DNA from: Haemonchus contortus | Lineage: Eukaryota; Nematoda; Chromadorea; Rhabditida; Trichostrongylidae | DNA: 64,000 bases | Direction: 5' to 3' | NCBI GenBank assembly: GCA_000469685.2 | Contig: LS997567.1 | Coordinates: forward strand, 1,584,302 to 1,648,301 | Part shown: piece by piece, positions 48,295-60,600 of the stretch | Position numbering within the stretch: the first letter of the stretch is position 1 | How the letters are laid out: every line of letters starts with the position of its first letter | Made by a program: the position numbers and the translations under genes | The notes under the pieces: generated by a model | Database searches by the model: none | The model's input: the letters and a program-made list of their open reading frames with translations, nothing else | What the model was told of the DNA's origin: nothing

Positions 48295-51200
48295 CTAATT
48301 CAAAGCTGGATTAAAGAATTTCAAGCATGGTTGGAAAACCAGCAACAAGCTCCCCCACTCCCATCCCACCATCACCGAGTGCTTGTTCAACTTCGGGGTG
48401 ATGGAGGAAGAGAGGCTTTCCGTTCAGCCAGGCTTCATGTCCCACTGCGTGAGCTATGATAGCGAGAAATGATGCACGTGATGTCAAGGCCTACTTGGTA
48501 TCAGTGGAGCATCAACCAGAGACTTCTACGATTGACCTATATTGTTCTAGTAAACTAAATCGCGCTTTCCACGTCACACTTAGTTGGCAGGGCTTTCCTG
48601 TCGGTGTTTACTAAGCCGTTCAACCATGCTACTCTTCCGTTTACTTGTCAAGTGTTCTTTTAGGGAAACTCAAAATTGTTTCCCAGTTCCTCCAATACAG
48701 CATAATATGCAAGACATCAAAAATGGTTCATCGAGGCGATTTCTGAATAAATAGCGCTGATTGCGACTTTGACGAGAAATGCACGTTTAGGGCATACGGG
48801 GACCATATTGGGAAACAGGAGCCAAAACCCAAGTATGAATAGCAACTATGAATGTATTATCATAACTGGTAATCTATCGCCTTACATCCCATTGCGTGAG
48901 TTTTGATATTGTGAAACGATACGCCTGGTTTCAGGCCCAATCAGTGGAGCATGGCAACAGTACGGTCTCAGTTGCTCTTCCGAAGTTGAGCAAGAGCTCG
49001 GTGTTGAAGAAATTGACGTCAGTGGCTTGTTGGTATTCTCACCTGGTTTGAAGTTTATTGGTCCGAATTGCAAATAGTTAAGAGGTGTCTGTGTCAAGTG
49101 TGATAGTAGCCTCTGGAACTTTCGAAACGCTTTCACTCGCTTGAGGTACGAATTTGTCTGAACGTCAAGCGAAATAGCTGTTTGCCACTAATAAACCTGT
49201 TTAGTACAGAAGCATTCCAAACTTATATAATAACAAGTGCCCAGGTCTGAGCAAAGGCAAACTTAGATGTTATTCTTTGAAAATTTGTGTTGTTACCTAT
49301 AACAACTCCCTGTTGCAAACATGAAGGCTTATTTTCTTCGACCCTTCGCCACTATTTGGAATGCCTGATAAAGAAGCTTCTACTTCGATTAAGGGATGAG
49401 GCTCATCAGATTACTTTAATCCGCTCGATTATGAGGGTATTCGCTATTATATGAGAAGAAGCCATCGTCACATTCTCGTACAATCAGCAGATGATGTGCA
49501 CTACGTCTGCCCTTTTTTTCCCGGAACGTTCTCCCGAAAGGTTTCCGGTCCTTCCTGCTTTATCCGTTGTGGAGGATGAAATGAAGCATTCCTTAGCCTC
49601 CCACGGTGGAAGCATAGTACACCGGCACTCCGTGCAACATTCCTCGAGATTGTCCTTCTGTGGGCCGCAGCCTCTCCGGCCCTTCACATGCTTTATCCTT
49701 GGACTGTCCCTTTTCAGTTCCATAATCTGCCGAATAACCCGAGATGGAGAGGAAATGACCTTTTTTGAATAATACAAAACTACAAATCTGAGAGATATGG
49801 GTGAATAATTCGAGGAATTCAATAAGGACCTTCTGGAGCTTCTCATCACGAAGGAAATGTTTGAAAGCATAAGGTTATGGAAGTCTTAGGAAGTCTGTTA
49901 TTTCTCCAGTGTCGTTTGAACGAACGTAGAAATGTAAATCTCATCAGGGAAAATCGCGAAATCGAAACCCATAAGAGCGGCTCGCCCGTCAACGGCTCAC
50001 ATCACTTTCGTAGCTCGAGCTCTCCTGAGTTTCATGGGCCTTCTATGCGACACGGTTATACAATATTTCACGTCATTAACTTGCATTGTAGGGGAATACT
50101 AGTAAGTAGTCAGAGAGCAGAAAGTTGGAAGAGTATTATTAAAAGTAGAAGACCTCAGCCAGCTAAATGCAGCAATTTTGTTGAATAGATTGACGTCTAC
50201 AGGACCTTCTAGGGCGCACGAAAAGTTGTGGCTAAGATAGTCCAAGATAGTGTCCCTATAATTGGAGGATCATTTAAGAGAGTACTCCTCACTCCTCACT
50301 TTTACGTTCCACCAGAAATCGACATTAAGCCGTGCAGGGATTTTTATGTTTTTATGTTGATTGAGTATTTGATTGAAGTTTAGGAACACGGTCTCATGGT
50401 CAACAAATACAACATGCCGAGCAACACACATGAATTTAAATAGCTGATTTATTCTCTCTTTACACTCAAATATAACTTCAGACGACGATTAATCGTAAAA
50501 AAAAACAATTGCGATGTGGCCGCGGAGTGTGGGCGGCGTGAGACTCGAAACAGAAAACTGAGGTAACACGGATCGCAGAACTAGGCTAAAATATAACTGC
50601 CACTTTTGCCATTCATATATCGTCTTTAGACAAGTACTATATCACCGGATGAGGAAAAGCGGTGACCCGGGCTGGAGATCATGGTCCGCGCTCGTTTACA
50701 CCACCTCTTCTTGTTCAGACGAATGGAAGGATGACAGACGACAACTATGCACAGGTGTTACGCATGAAGTGAGATAACTCGTACAAAGGTGCCCCTTTCG
50801 AGCTGGGAGCTTGCCAGGTAACCGATGCGAGCGAGTATGTTGATTCGGCCCCGCTAGGGAACCTGTATACCTCTCTTTAATCACCTTGTGTTTGTTACAC
50901 ATCGGTATTCGACCAGAAAATAGCCAACAATGGAAATTATCCAGCAAAAACCAGTTGTCGAAAATCGACCCAGAGCGTCGTCTATTTGAAACGGTAAACT
51001 TCCCAATATGTCAAGGCATAACGATTTTGCATACTCGAACGCGAACCATCGGAATTGGGGTATACTGGGTAGCTGTGCAGATGTTCCCATCAAAATCCAT
51101 GTGTTTCTATGGGGGATACTGTAGGCCGAAACATTTCAGAAACATGTTCCAAATCCCACACCTAATTGCACTACGATAACGGGATTACTCCAGAAGGGAG

Positions 51201-51443
51201 AGGGGTGCAAGTAGAACTGGTTGTTTAAAAAAATAATTGAAGAAGAAATGAAAAAAACACTTACAACAAGCGCTCTTATTATTATCGAACCAATTATAAA
51301 TAATAAAAAAATAATATTAGGACACAAGGTCGAGATAAACTCACTGGAGGTAGTTTCTAGAGAGGTTTTTCTAGGACAATAAACCGGGGCCAAATAGAAG
51401 TTCGACAATTCAGTAAAACACATAATAATTCTGATGAACCAAT

Positions 51444-51466
51444 GAACGAACGAACGAACGAACGCT
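51444..51466. repeat. (GAAC)n microsatellite
   Basis: GAACGAACGAACGAACGAAC-type tetranucleotide repeats. Confidence 0.85.
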
Positions 51467-51965
51467 ACCGAATAGAGATGATATAACCATACGATACAGT
51501 GCATTGCATTCATTCTCTGATAGTATGACATTTACGGGAGGGGGGGAGATTAAGGGGATGAGGCGGTAAACTCAATTCGATAATGGAATTTCATATAAGC
51601 TTTTCACGAATTCCGTACTCTAGCGTAACCGGTGTCAGACACTCGACTATTATACAACGTAACGACTATGAAATTTGAGGAGAGTAATAAATGATAACGA
51701 ATGATGATGACGATAACACATGAAGGATGACAAACGGTGACAAAAATGAATGAACAGTTAGGACAGATGGATACCAGTTGATTGCGTATTCATCATTATA
51801 TATGGTATTACTGTTTAGTTTGAAGAAACGGGGTCGTGCATGTGTTCATGTGTGCTGCGATGATGATGATAAGGACAATATAACAGAGAAAGTACATCCG
51901 TCAATAGTCGTCAAAAACTACGAATCACAAAGGGGGATGAGGTATTACCATATGATTACGACATC

Positions 51966-52105
51966 GTAGGAAGAGGAGGAAGAGTAGGACGAGGAGGAGA
52001 AGGATGAGGAGGAGAATGAGTAGAAGAAGGAGGACGGGGGAGGAAGAAGGACAAGAGGAAGAGGACATGCAAAAAGCGTTATAAAAGGAAGAGGGGGAAA
52101 GGTGA
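51966..52105. repeat. Purine-rich GGA tract
   Basis: Almost pure G/A sequence of degenerate GGA/GAG units (for example GGAAGAGGAGGAAGAG) runs downstream of daf-12. It opens long spurious Ser/Phe/Pro frames on the minus strand that should not be read as genes. Confidence 0.8.
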
Positions 52106-52555
52106 TAACCAAAACAAGCCTGCTGTGTGTATATGTGTGTGTAATTTCACAGGGAAACATGAATAAAAATGTGGTCGTGAAAGATGACACACTCTCTGAG
52201 GGAACACAGCGTCTGCACCTCTACAAGAGGATCTACGCCAAACAGTAACGATGATGTAAAGAGACACATGAATGCCAATGCAAACGACGATGGAGGGCTT
52301 AACCGAGTGCGATGTGGGTGGGGGGCATGAACGTGAATATTATAGGCCGACGAACAATATTCCAAAACTCAAAGCCAAACGAAAAGAAAACAATCAATAA
52401 TCATCAAAATAAAAATGGATGACACATGAATTGGATGAATATTAGTTATGTATACGACAAAATACGAATGTGTATGCTCATTAGTTCGAATTATCAAGCA
52501 CATCAATCGATGAGGAGGGAAAGAGTGAGGCCATCCGTCGTTAGCCATCGGGAGC

Positions 52556-55500
52556 CTATTCGACTTTGAAGAACTCACGAGGTAGCGGTTCAGCCTCGCT
52601 CGTGTTCACCGTGCCCAAAAACAGTACACCACATGATGCCGATATCTCACGTAACATACGAAGAGCTGTTGGAAGCTGCTCATTCAGCTTGTGAGCATCA
52701 TCACCGTACAATGACTCCAAATACCTGCAACGGGGGCATGAAGTCATTTGGCCTACTTCTGCACAGGATCGTTAACCAGTATACCTGTTCAGAAGGGCGC
52801 AGTACTGCTCGTGATGCCTTGCTATGATCCGACGATCCTCAGGATCCGTTATACAGTCTCTTGGCGAGAATAGCACAATCAACATGATCATGGAGATGAC
52901 CAGCTCGTTGCTTCGGATATCCTCGTGGAAGATTTTGAAGAACCTGAGGTCAAGGAACTTACTCACTTCACAGAATGATTCAGCAGCTAATGGAGACTCA
53001 CTGTAGGAAGCGCATTTTCTGCTCAGATCGAACATCGGCGTTGAGCTGATCGAACATGTTGATGGACACCTCACAGCTCTCCTTCAGAGTTGGCGTCGTC
53101 CACGCACCCGAGCTGCTATCGAAACGACGAACACCACGAACCGTCAGCATTTCGATCATGCTACCTGAGACTCAGCGAAATCTTTAAGTCAATGGGAACG
53201 AGAAATGGCTCTGAGTGAAACGTTTGGCGCACCTTTCAATAGCGCGAATTTACCATCCTGGCTGAGTTCGTTGAAAGCCGGTAGCTTCTTGGCCATTTTC
53301 ACGAATCGACGCATCGTCACATCCATGATGTTCATTATGTCCGCAGGTGATTTCTCGTTCTAAACTCCATATCAATGAAATAAATAAACTGCAGAAGCTC
53401 TATGAACTAACTACGTACTTTCAAAAATGACATTTTCTGACGTCCTTGTTCCATGGGGTCATTCATGCCTTTGAATGCTTCTTGGACCTGAAATGAGAAG
53501 ATTCATCGGTGCCATGTCGGAAGGGATAGGGTCTTTCTGGAAACCAACCAAATCAAGCGCCTGCAGTTCCGCAGAGTTCAGTTGGTAGCTGAGCCTCTTG
53601 TCGGATGTATTGGATGACGAAGTTCCAGATGTTTCTGCCTAAAAACAAAAACCTCGATCCTGGATTTGGGTGGTGCTATGGTGTTGTGCAAACGTTTGTA
53701 ACCGGAGGTCTCCACAGATAAGAAGAATGGAGAGGTTTTGGCAATTGGATCCACTGATTTACCTCCACAGCTTGACTACCGGAGCTCGCTGACGTGGACG
53801 ACGCTACACCAGCCGACGCGGAGTGGTCTTCTGGACTGTCGATCTTCAAGGCATCTTCGATGGTGTTATGGAAGAACATATTCATTTTTTCCAAACCTTC
53901 ATCATAGTTGGTGGTGGTAAACGACGGCTTTGGTAGATCACCACTGGAAGCGGCCCCGAGATCCGTGTAGGTGGGAATTCCTGAACTTCCATAGTTTTTA
54001 GGAAACTGTTCCAAAATTAGCCGTTGTAGCGTGAACCTGACCTGCTCGAATCTGTGAAACGTTATGGACCGGCAGCATTTGACTGGTGGGAGATTGGAAT
54101 GATCGCGGTTGCGGTGCCACCAAGTCGGTAGGCGAGTATGCGGCCCTAGAATACCCAGATGTCCTCTTTGTTCTCTACGTACTAGGCCTTTGAAGTAAGA
54201 TCTAACCTCTTTGCAAGCGGCTCATCTTCACCTGGACGAGTTGCTCGTTGTACAAGGCTATGATATTCGTCCATGGAAATAATGACCTGCAATAAAATGT
54301 GAATGGTTGGCCAACCAATGTTAAGATCCGGGTTCTAACTGAAGCAAGAATGAGAACAAGCGCTTTGAAGGGCCCAACGCACAGCGTCACAAGTCCGGAT
54401 AGCGGTGCGGTGCCCAAACACAATGAAATTTTTTAGACGCGGACGCGACGCGACCGCACGCGGCAAAACTAGGAGTTCTCATGTCACTGCGTCAGAAACC
54501 GAAAAATGAGTGGTGCTTACTTGACGAGATGGATCAACGACCTTACTACCAGCCATATTCGTTTGAGGTAACTGCGACCGTAGACGTTGTTGCATCATCA
54601 TGTTGGACTCGTACTGAAAATAATTGTTCGAACTACGGGAAAACTGATTTATTCTTTCGCCCAAGTCTGAATTGCATGTCAACTTACAGCATCTGGACTT
54701 CCTTGATTACCAGTCATTAGGCCAAGAGGACGTGATGGAGGTGAGTCGGAAGCACCAGAGCCAGCAGGACTCATTAAGGGATACTGGAATAACCAGATGT
54801 TGCAAAATGTAAGAAATAGAAATTTAGAACAACCACGTCGACATACCTGTCCAGCAGGGCTAACCAAGGGCGGTATACCACCACGGCCACTGAGCGCTCC
54901 CAGCTGAAACTAAAGGTCCAAATTCGTGCATTCAATGACAGTTTAGAAGAGTTACCCAGTTCATTTCGTGTCAACCACAAAACTTCAAAACAATGGCCTT
55001 TCCTCTACATTAAGACGAGCATTTATGGTGAAATCACACCACCCGCATTATCAACGGGCGCAACGCTCACCCATGCATCAGACACTGCACCCTCTTGTTT
55101 ATAGAGGAACTTCACCCTACTTGTGTAATAGAAACCAACCTGGGCATCGACCATCGGCGAAATTGACAATGGCGATGTCATCGCTTTTACAGCTGCGTGT
55201 TGTCGTGCAAGTTCCTTAATTTATATATTGGGTTTCTTCAAAACGAACTTGTCAATAAAATGTCCCCCCCCCCATAAGAACCATCGGCAGTACTGTACGA
55301 TACGAACCTGTTTTTGCCTCTGTTGGTTGGCCATATTATTGAGTCGGGAATTTTTTCGTCGTCGTAACTGTTCCTCATTCAAAATCCATTCCTTTTTCAT
55401 GCCCACCTGAAAACAGTTCGTTCAACTTCGTACGCATACCTATTATACAGTAACAACTGAGATCGATGATCGATTGGTCTCAAAGCGATACGATAACCGA

Positions 55501-57610
55501 AATGCTGAGACTCACAGCAAAACATTTTCGCAATCGACACTTCTGGCAGAATCGTCTGCTGACCGCGTTGATTTCGCAGTCCTCAGAGTAGGGACATTTG
55601 AATTCCTGAAGAGAATGCTATCGATTGATCAATTAAAATCGCGCTCGCGCATCAATGGGGCAAACCTTTGGCCGGAGAGCGTTTCGACGGAAAAACGCCT
55701 TGCATGATTCGCATGTGATGACGTTGAAGTTATAACCGGTAGCGTGATCACCGCATACTCGACACGTCTTCTGCCGACGCCGTGCCTCCTAGAAAATATG
55801 GATATTTCGATGGTGTGTGGATCGATTATAAGGACAACCTGAGGTCTTTTCCCGTCTAGTTTTACTAGCGGAATGACCTTTTAGAACCAGAGAACATCAC
55901 AACGCAATCGAACAACGGCTGACGAGTCAGCCATGAACAATGAGCAAAGAGCGAGCAATTTTTTCTACGTCTGCTTTCTAGCATTCTCATGAACAGAAAT
56001 CAAACACTCCCCGTTCAACGATTAAAAGCTCTGTGCATCTTTTCACATCACCTCCACGTAGAGCATTTAGATAAAGAGAAATAAGAAACAATAACGGTTT
56101 TCTCACTCCATCGCTGTTTGGATCGATGCCGCCGACATCAGGAGAAGCACACGCCGCGGCCATACCTTCTTCCATTTTTGCAGGAGTTAAAGTTGGGTTA
56201 AAACCTAAAATACTCGGACTGAGAACATTCTTCAGAATTCAACTAGCCTTCTGTTTCGAACCAACCATTCATCAATTGACCACTGAGAGATGGCGGTGAG
56301 TGTATTACCGGATCGTCCGGCGTGCTCATCTGCGGCTGAAATACAAGTCATAAGTAACTCAGCGTCACTTCACAGGACTTATTTCCATCTCTGCCTCATA
56401 CACCGGTCCAGTCACACGAGTATTCCTGCACACTATCTTGGTAGTTGAGTCTACTACACAAACTATGCTCCTCGGAATGCAACAGAGCGACGGCCATGAG
56501 CTAGACGATGAATAGAAGGGCGCCACGGCGCATTCATTAGTCATTCATTGACCTTTTAATTTTTCGTTTCTTTCACACAGTATAGAAGTTTCTCTTACTA
56601 GTAAATAGCTTTTCTGGATTGTAAAGAGCAGTCGAATCGACCACCTCTGATTTGGTGTCAAAAAGCGTTGCCCAAGGATTGAAGGATCACGGTATTAACT
56701 GCAACGGTGTCAGTGTCATATCAGGCACCACCGCAACTGCTGGCAATTGGTTAGCAGAACATGAGTACACTGCTGGGTTCATAGCCCTGGAGTATGGCAG
56801 CAGCAAGATGTAGATGAGACTGAGGATCGAATGTGATCAGGCTTAGCGGAACGTCGTTCCGGGTGAAGGGATTGAGAATGTGATCGATCGAGAATGATTG
56901 CAATGTAATGGATGCACTTCTTGAGATGTTTTCTTCGTAGCATCAGTCAGCTACACACACACACGCGTCCAATCAATCGTTCAATTTCTGACATCATGTC
57001 GGCTTAAAGTAATGCCCCTCCCACCTCCCTATCATCTGAAAATATGAGAAAAAAAACTATCGTTAGCGGCTACGTTCAGCACCAACCACATGAATCAGCG
57101 CCGAGGAAAGCAGCCTTAAATTGACAATGAATCGCATGTGAAATCATGAAAAATGCATACATCAAATTTCTCGTCAATTTCGTTTGCCCGTTTGCTATTC
57201 TGGGACGGGACGGGAGAGGTGGCTGCGGCTGATGGTGGGGCAACACACAAATGAAACACGTTACGGACGAATGAGACATGTGACCAACACAGAATTTCAA
57301 CAGCTATCAATGCTTGGCTAATTTGAAACTACAAACGATGCTATTTGAACATTTTCAAATATAAGGCGAACTTATGTATCCACGAACTTTGAAGATTCAA
57401 GGGTTTCTTTTAGGCCGAGTTTTCTAAGAATGTCGCACGCCTGAGGTATAGCGCGTATTCTTTGTTCGACTACAGAGGAAACAGGTATTTCTTCTATGGA
57501 ATTTCACTCTCACATTCTATATTTCGAATACTCACCTTGCCATAAAACTTATTTAGCATACTCCAGTTGAGGTAGTTCTGCGAGGAGAGTAGATTATTAA
57601 CGTCCACCAT
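52556..57610 (-). CDS. daf-12: DAF-12 nuclear hormone receptor
   Basis: Exons on the minus strand: 56335-56266, 56204-56107, 55788-55666, 55605-55516, 55406-55308, 54903-54847, 54783-54688, 54613-54521, 54286-54207, 54145-54037, 54005-53763, 53638-53549, 53487-53419, 53359-53233, 53164-53002, 52943-52785, 52724-52556 (TAG); all are in phase. A candidate first exon is 57610-57536. The C4 DNA-binding domain (residues about 90-155) has [14 protein letters not shown] box CESCKAFF, and CQKCRLRKC, then [20 protein letters not shown]; these match C. elegans DAF-12 as remembered. The N-terminal [15 protein letters not shown] also matches. The ligand-binding domain (about 415-669) ends [11 protein letters not shown], the AF-2 region. 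DAF-12 is the dafachronic-acid receptor controlling dauer or infective-larva arrest. The 31-bp intron 54006-54036 is odd. The true 5' end may lie outside the window. Confidence 0.93.
57536..57610 (-). other. Candidate alternative first coding exon of daf-12
   Basis: An ATG at 57610 opens 25 codons ([20 protein letters not shown]...) and stops at a perfect GTGAGT donor in phase 0, the phase needed by the exon at 56335-56266. It does not resemble the N-terminus I recall for C. elegans DAF-12, which has a basic Arg-rich segment before PQMSTPDDP. It may be an isoform-specific start or belong to another gene. Confidence 0.45.
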
Positions 57611-60600
57611 AATAGTTAAAGTGGCGACAGGGTGTTGAGCGATAGCGACGGACGCGACGTCGTCACGACCCTTCGCTGGTGCTGCCTTGGTACGGAAACG
57701 AAGAAGTACGAGAAGCGAGCAAGCGAGAACGAGCGACTCTTAGTGCTGATGGAGACTCGTCGGCTTCCTCACCATACCGACGCCTTTAAACTACCGAGAT
57801 CCGAGGTTGTTCAGACATATGCACACGAAACAATGTAGCGACGACGCAAGAGATAGAAGGTGACATCAATATTCAACGTCGAAGGCACGACATTCAGAAC
57901 TCCGTCCGTGTTCAGAGTGTCATGCATTCGGCTGGCTGAATCTCTCATCTTGTAATTCAGAGATAGACGCGATGAGCAAAGAATAGGGCAATGTTATGTT
58001 ACATAATATTTACACAAATATTTCGCAAAATACAGAAAGCTGATGGAGGTTTTCATAGAAAAAAAACAGAGATGGAATGTGTTCAGCTGTGGGCAGTGGA
58101 CAGAACGTGAGAGCCACATCTCAATGGTTGTCTGGCCGTTCTAAAACCATGCAGAGTTCATTTTAAAGGGGTTGTCTGCTCATAAAAGAAATGCCCCAGA
58201 TCAACACAAGAGAGAGTGCTATCATACACTTTTACTACGAATCATTAAATATCGACTAATACAACTAAACCGCAACTAATAACGGAGCTCTGTATTTGGT
58301 TGGCTCCCAGTTCTTGGTTACGGAAAATTTATGGCTAAGTTTGCAGATGTACGCCAGTTGGTCAATACGAAGGGTGTATTACTAACAGTGTTGACATGGT
58401 ACAGCTCAGAGCACTAATGAGCATATACATCGAAAATACGGAGGGGAGGCTTCGCTATGTGAAATGGGTTACCGTAGCGACAGTTATGCAACGGGCTGGG
58501 ATGCCGACATGATTGGGCACAAATAACAATATACGTGGGCATTATAAAGTTAATTTCAGAAAAAAAATGGTCAGCTTCTTCGCTCTTTACTGTTTCGCTA
58601 GACTTTACTCTTTACTGTCAGACTCAGCCGTTTCGCTAGATGAAGGGAGTTTTGTACCACTTTCAAGCAACTCACTGAAGCTACTACGAACTACACTGGT
58701 ATACCATGCAATCATGTCAAACTATCTCGAAATAACGTCAACGACGATAGCCAGGGAGATTAGTGAAAACACGCCAAACGATCTCATTACACGTAGCGAT
58801 AAACAGGTGGCTTAAAAGCGTAATACCAAAAAGTGAGTGATGTGGAGCCGGATGAAAAAAGGCTTTGCCAAGGAATATGGATTTTTCAGGAGACACTATC
58901 GAAAAGTCGGTTTGTTTCAGCAGCGGAAAGGAAGAGCGAGGGAAGACCTAGGGACGGAATGGCCGGCGGTTGACTGTTGGTTGAGGGCGCTTGTTGCGAA
59001 GCGCTGTTTTTAGCGTTCGTTCGGTCGCGCGGTGCGTTCACGAACGACCTTCATTCAGCCGAAAAACCTTGAACAACGCCATATAGTTAACGTGTCCTAT
59101 TAAAATACGAGCATCGCGCAGCCGAACGAACGCATAGATAGGTCGAAAGCGGGCGACCGAGGTCAATCGACGTCGAAACGAACGAAAAATAAGCGCCGAG
59201 TCAATAGAATCTCATTCCTTGAGGGAACCTTGCATCTGCTCAAAGTTCGAACTCCTGCACAGTTACAGCTTGTGCACACTGCTGCTTTCCTTAGATGGGG
59301 ACGACAAAAACTTTGCAAAAAACCTTGTCCAGCAGTGAATTAGTTCCCTCTGAGGTTGAAATCAATATGACCGTTGGAACAGGTTGATGTTCACTTACCT
59401 CCTAACCCCTCCTTATTGTTTCAGTGGGTTCCAGGAGTGAGGAGGCGAGCGCGCGAGGCCGGAGCGAACAGGGAACGCGCCTAGCCAGCCGGCCAGCCGG
59501 CAGGCCGCCGCCGAGCGTGCGACGAGCTACGGCTCAACAACCAACGCGATGCCAGAGGTCTATGAAACTACCGTATACTTCTAGGATGTTATTCCGCGTT
59601 CAGACAAAAACAACTCGCCATGGAGCAACGGGAGGACGAAAACACAGCCACGCACCACACACACAACCACCCCACATGCTCCACACACAATAACAGCACA
59701 GCTGAAAGGATCGGAGAACGGCTGTGGAGAGAGCATGAACGTTAAAGAGGCATCGTACGATCAAGGGATTGAAAACACCGGAAGAAATTAACAAACGAAC
59801 GCATGTTTTCGCTTTCGGCTGTCCGTCGCGTGCGTGGTAGGAAGTTCGTAAGGTTGCAGTTCGCTACTGACTACATTCAGGCACACATACACACAAACTC
59901 ACCCATAAACATACATATACTCTTACTTGAACATCCACACTTGTAGATATACACTGGAGAAACGAATGGTGGACAACAATTTTCAGTCAGCGACCTCGGA
60001 GAGAAAAAAAGTAACCCGGCAGCGGTTGCACATGTGTATGCAACCTATCGATAGAGACAGATAGCTGGGAGGGCAGATAGACAGACGAACAGACGGCCGG
60101 ACAGGACCGATCGGCGAATAGGCAGGCGGCGGACACGGTAGCCTCACACACATGACTCGCTCTTTGGGTTAAGCCTCATGCTAGCCCTTGAAAAACGATG
60201 GAGACCAATGATTCCGTGAAGATATTCCCCTGCATGAGGAAGGGCAGCGGTTCCAGTCAACTTACCTCATTTAGCCTCATGTCACCGAAGGTCTCCTATT
60301 TATTGCCGTTCGTATATCCGCTGAACGTAATTAGGCACAAAAAAAAGTGATCAACGAAAACAACGGGGCAGAGGGAACGGGCGAGGCCCCGGAGCGGCAT
60401 CGTCGTCCGTTCAGTACGCAGAAAAAACGCGATGTAGTAGTTGGGGGCATATTCTAGCGAGGCAAAAAACGAGGCACGCCCAGTTTTCAGGGCGGCTAGG
60501 GCAGCAGGCACACACAGACACACACACTCCCTCACTCACACGAACTACGTCCCTGCCACGACGACGTCGACGTCGACGCAGAAGGGGAGCTTGATTAGAA

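Larger units (their letters stand above)
48295..52555. other. Unresolved region with exon-like segments
   Basis: Segments that look exonic but were not assembled: 49910-50101 (+), 64 codons between a TTTCTCCAG acceptor and a GTAAGT donor (NGSHHFRSSSSPEFHG); a segment ending at 50993 (+) before GTAAAC (IDPERRLFET); and about 48940-49080 (+), ending LKFIGPNCK and a stop. At 48400-48480 (-) and 48885-49080 there are related sequences. At 49500-49750 both strands are open in several frames. From about 51200 to 52555 I see low-complexity DNA and presumably the daf-12 3' UTR. Confidence 0.3.

Noticed and set aside
51945..52190. Ser/Phe-rich minus-strand frame
   Set aside because: It is the reverse of a purine-only GGA tract.
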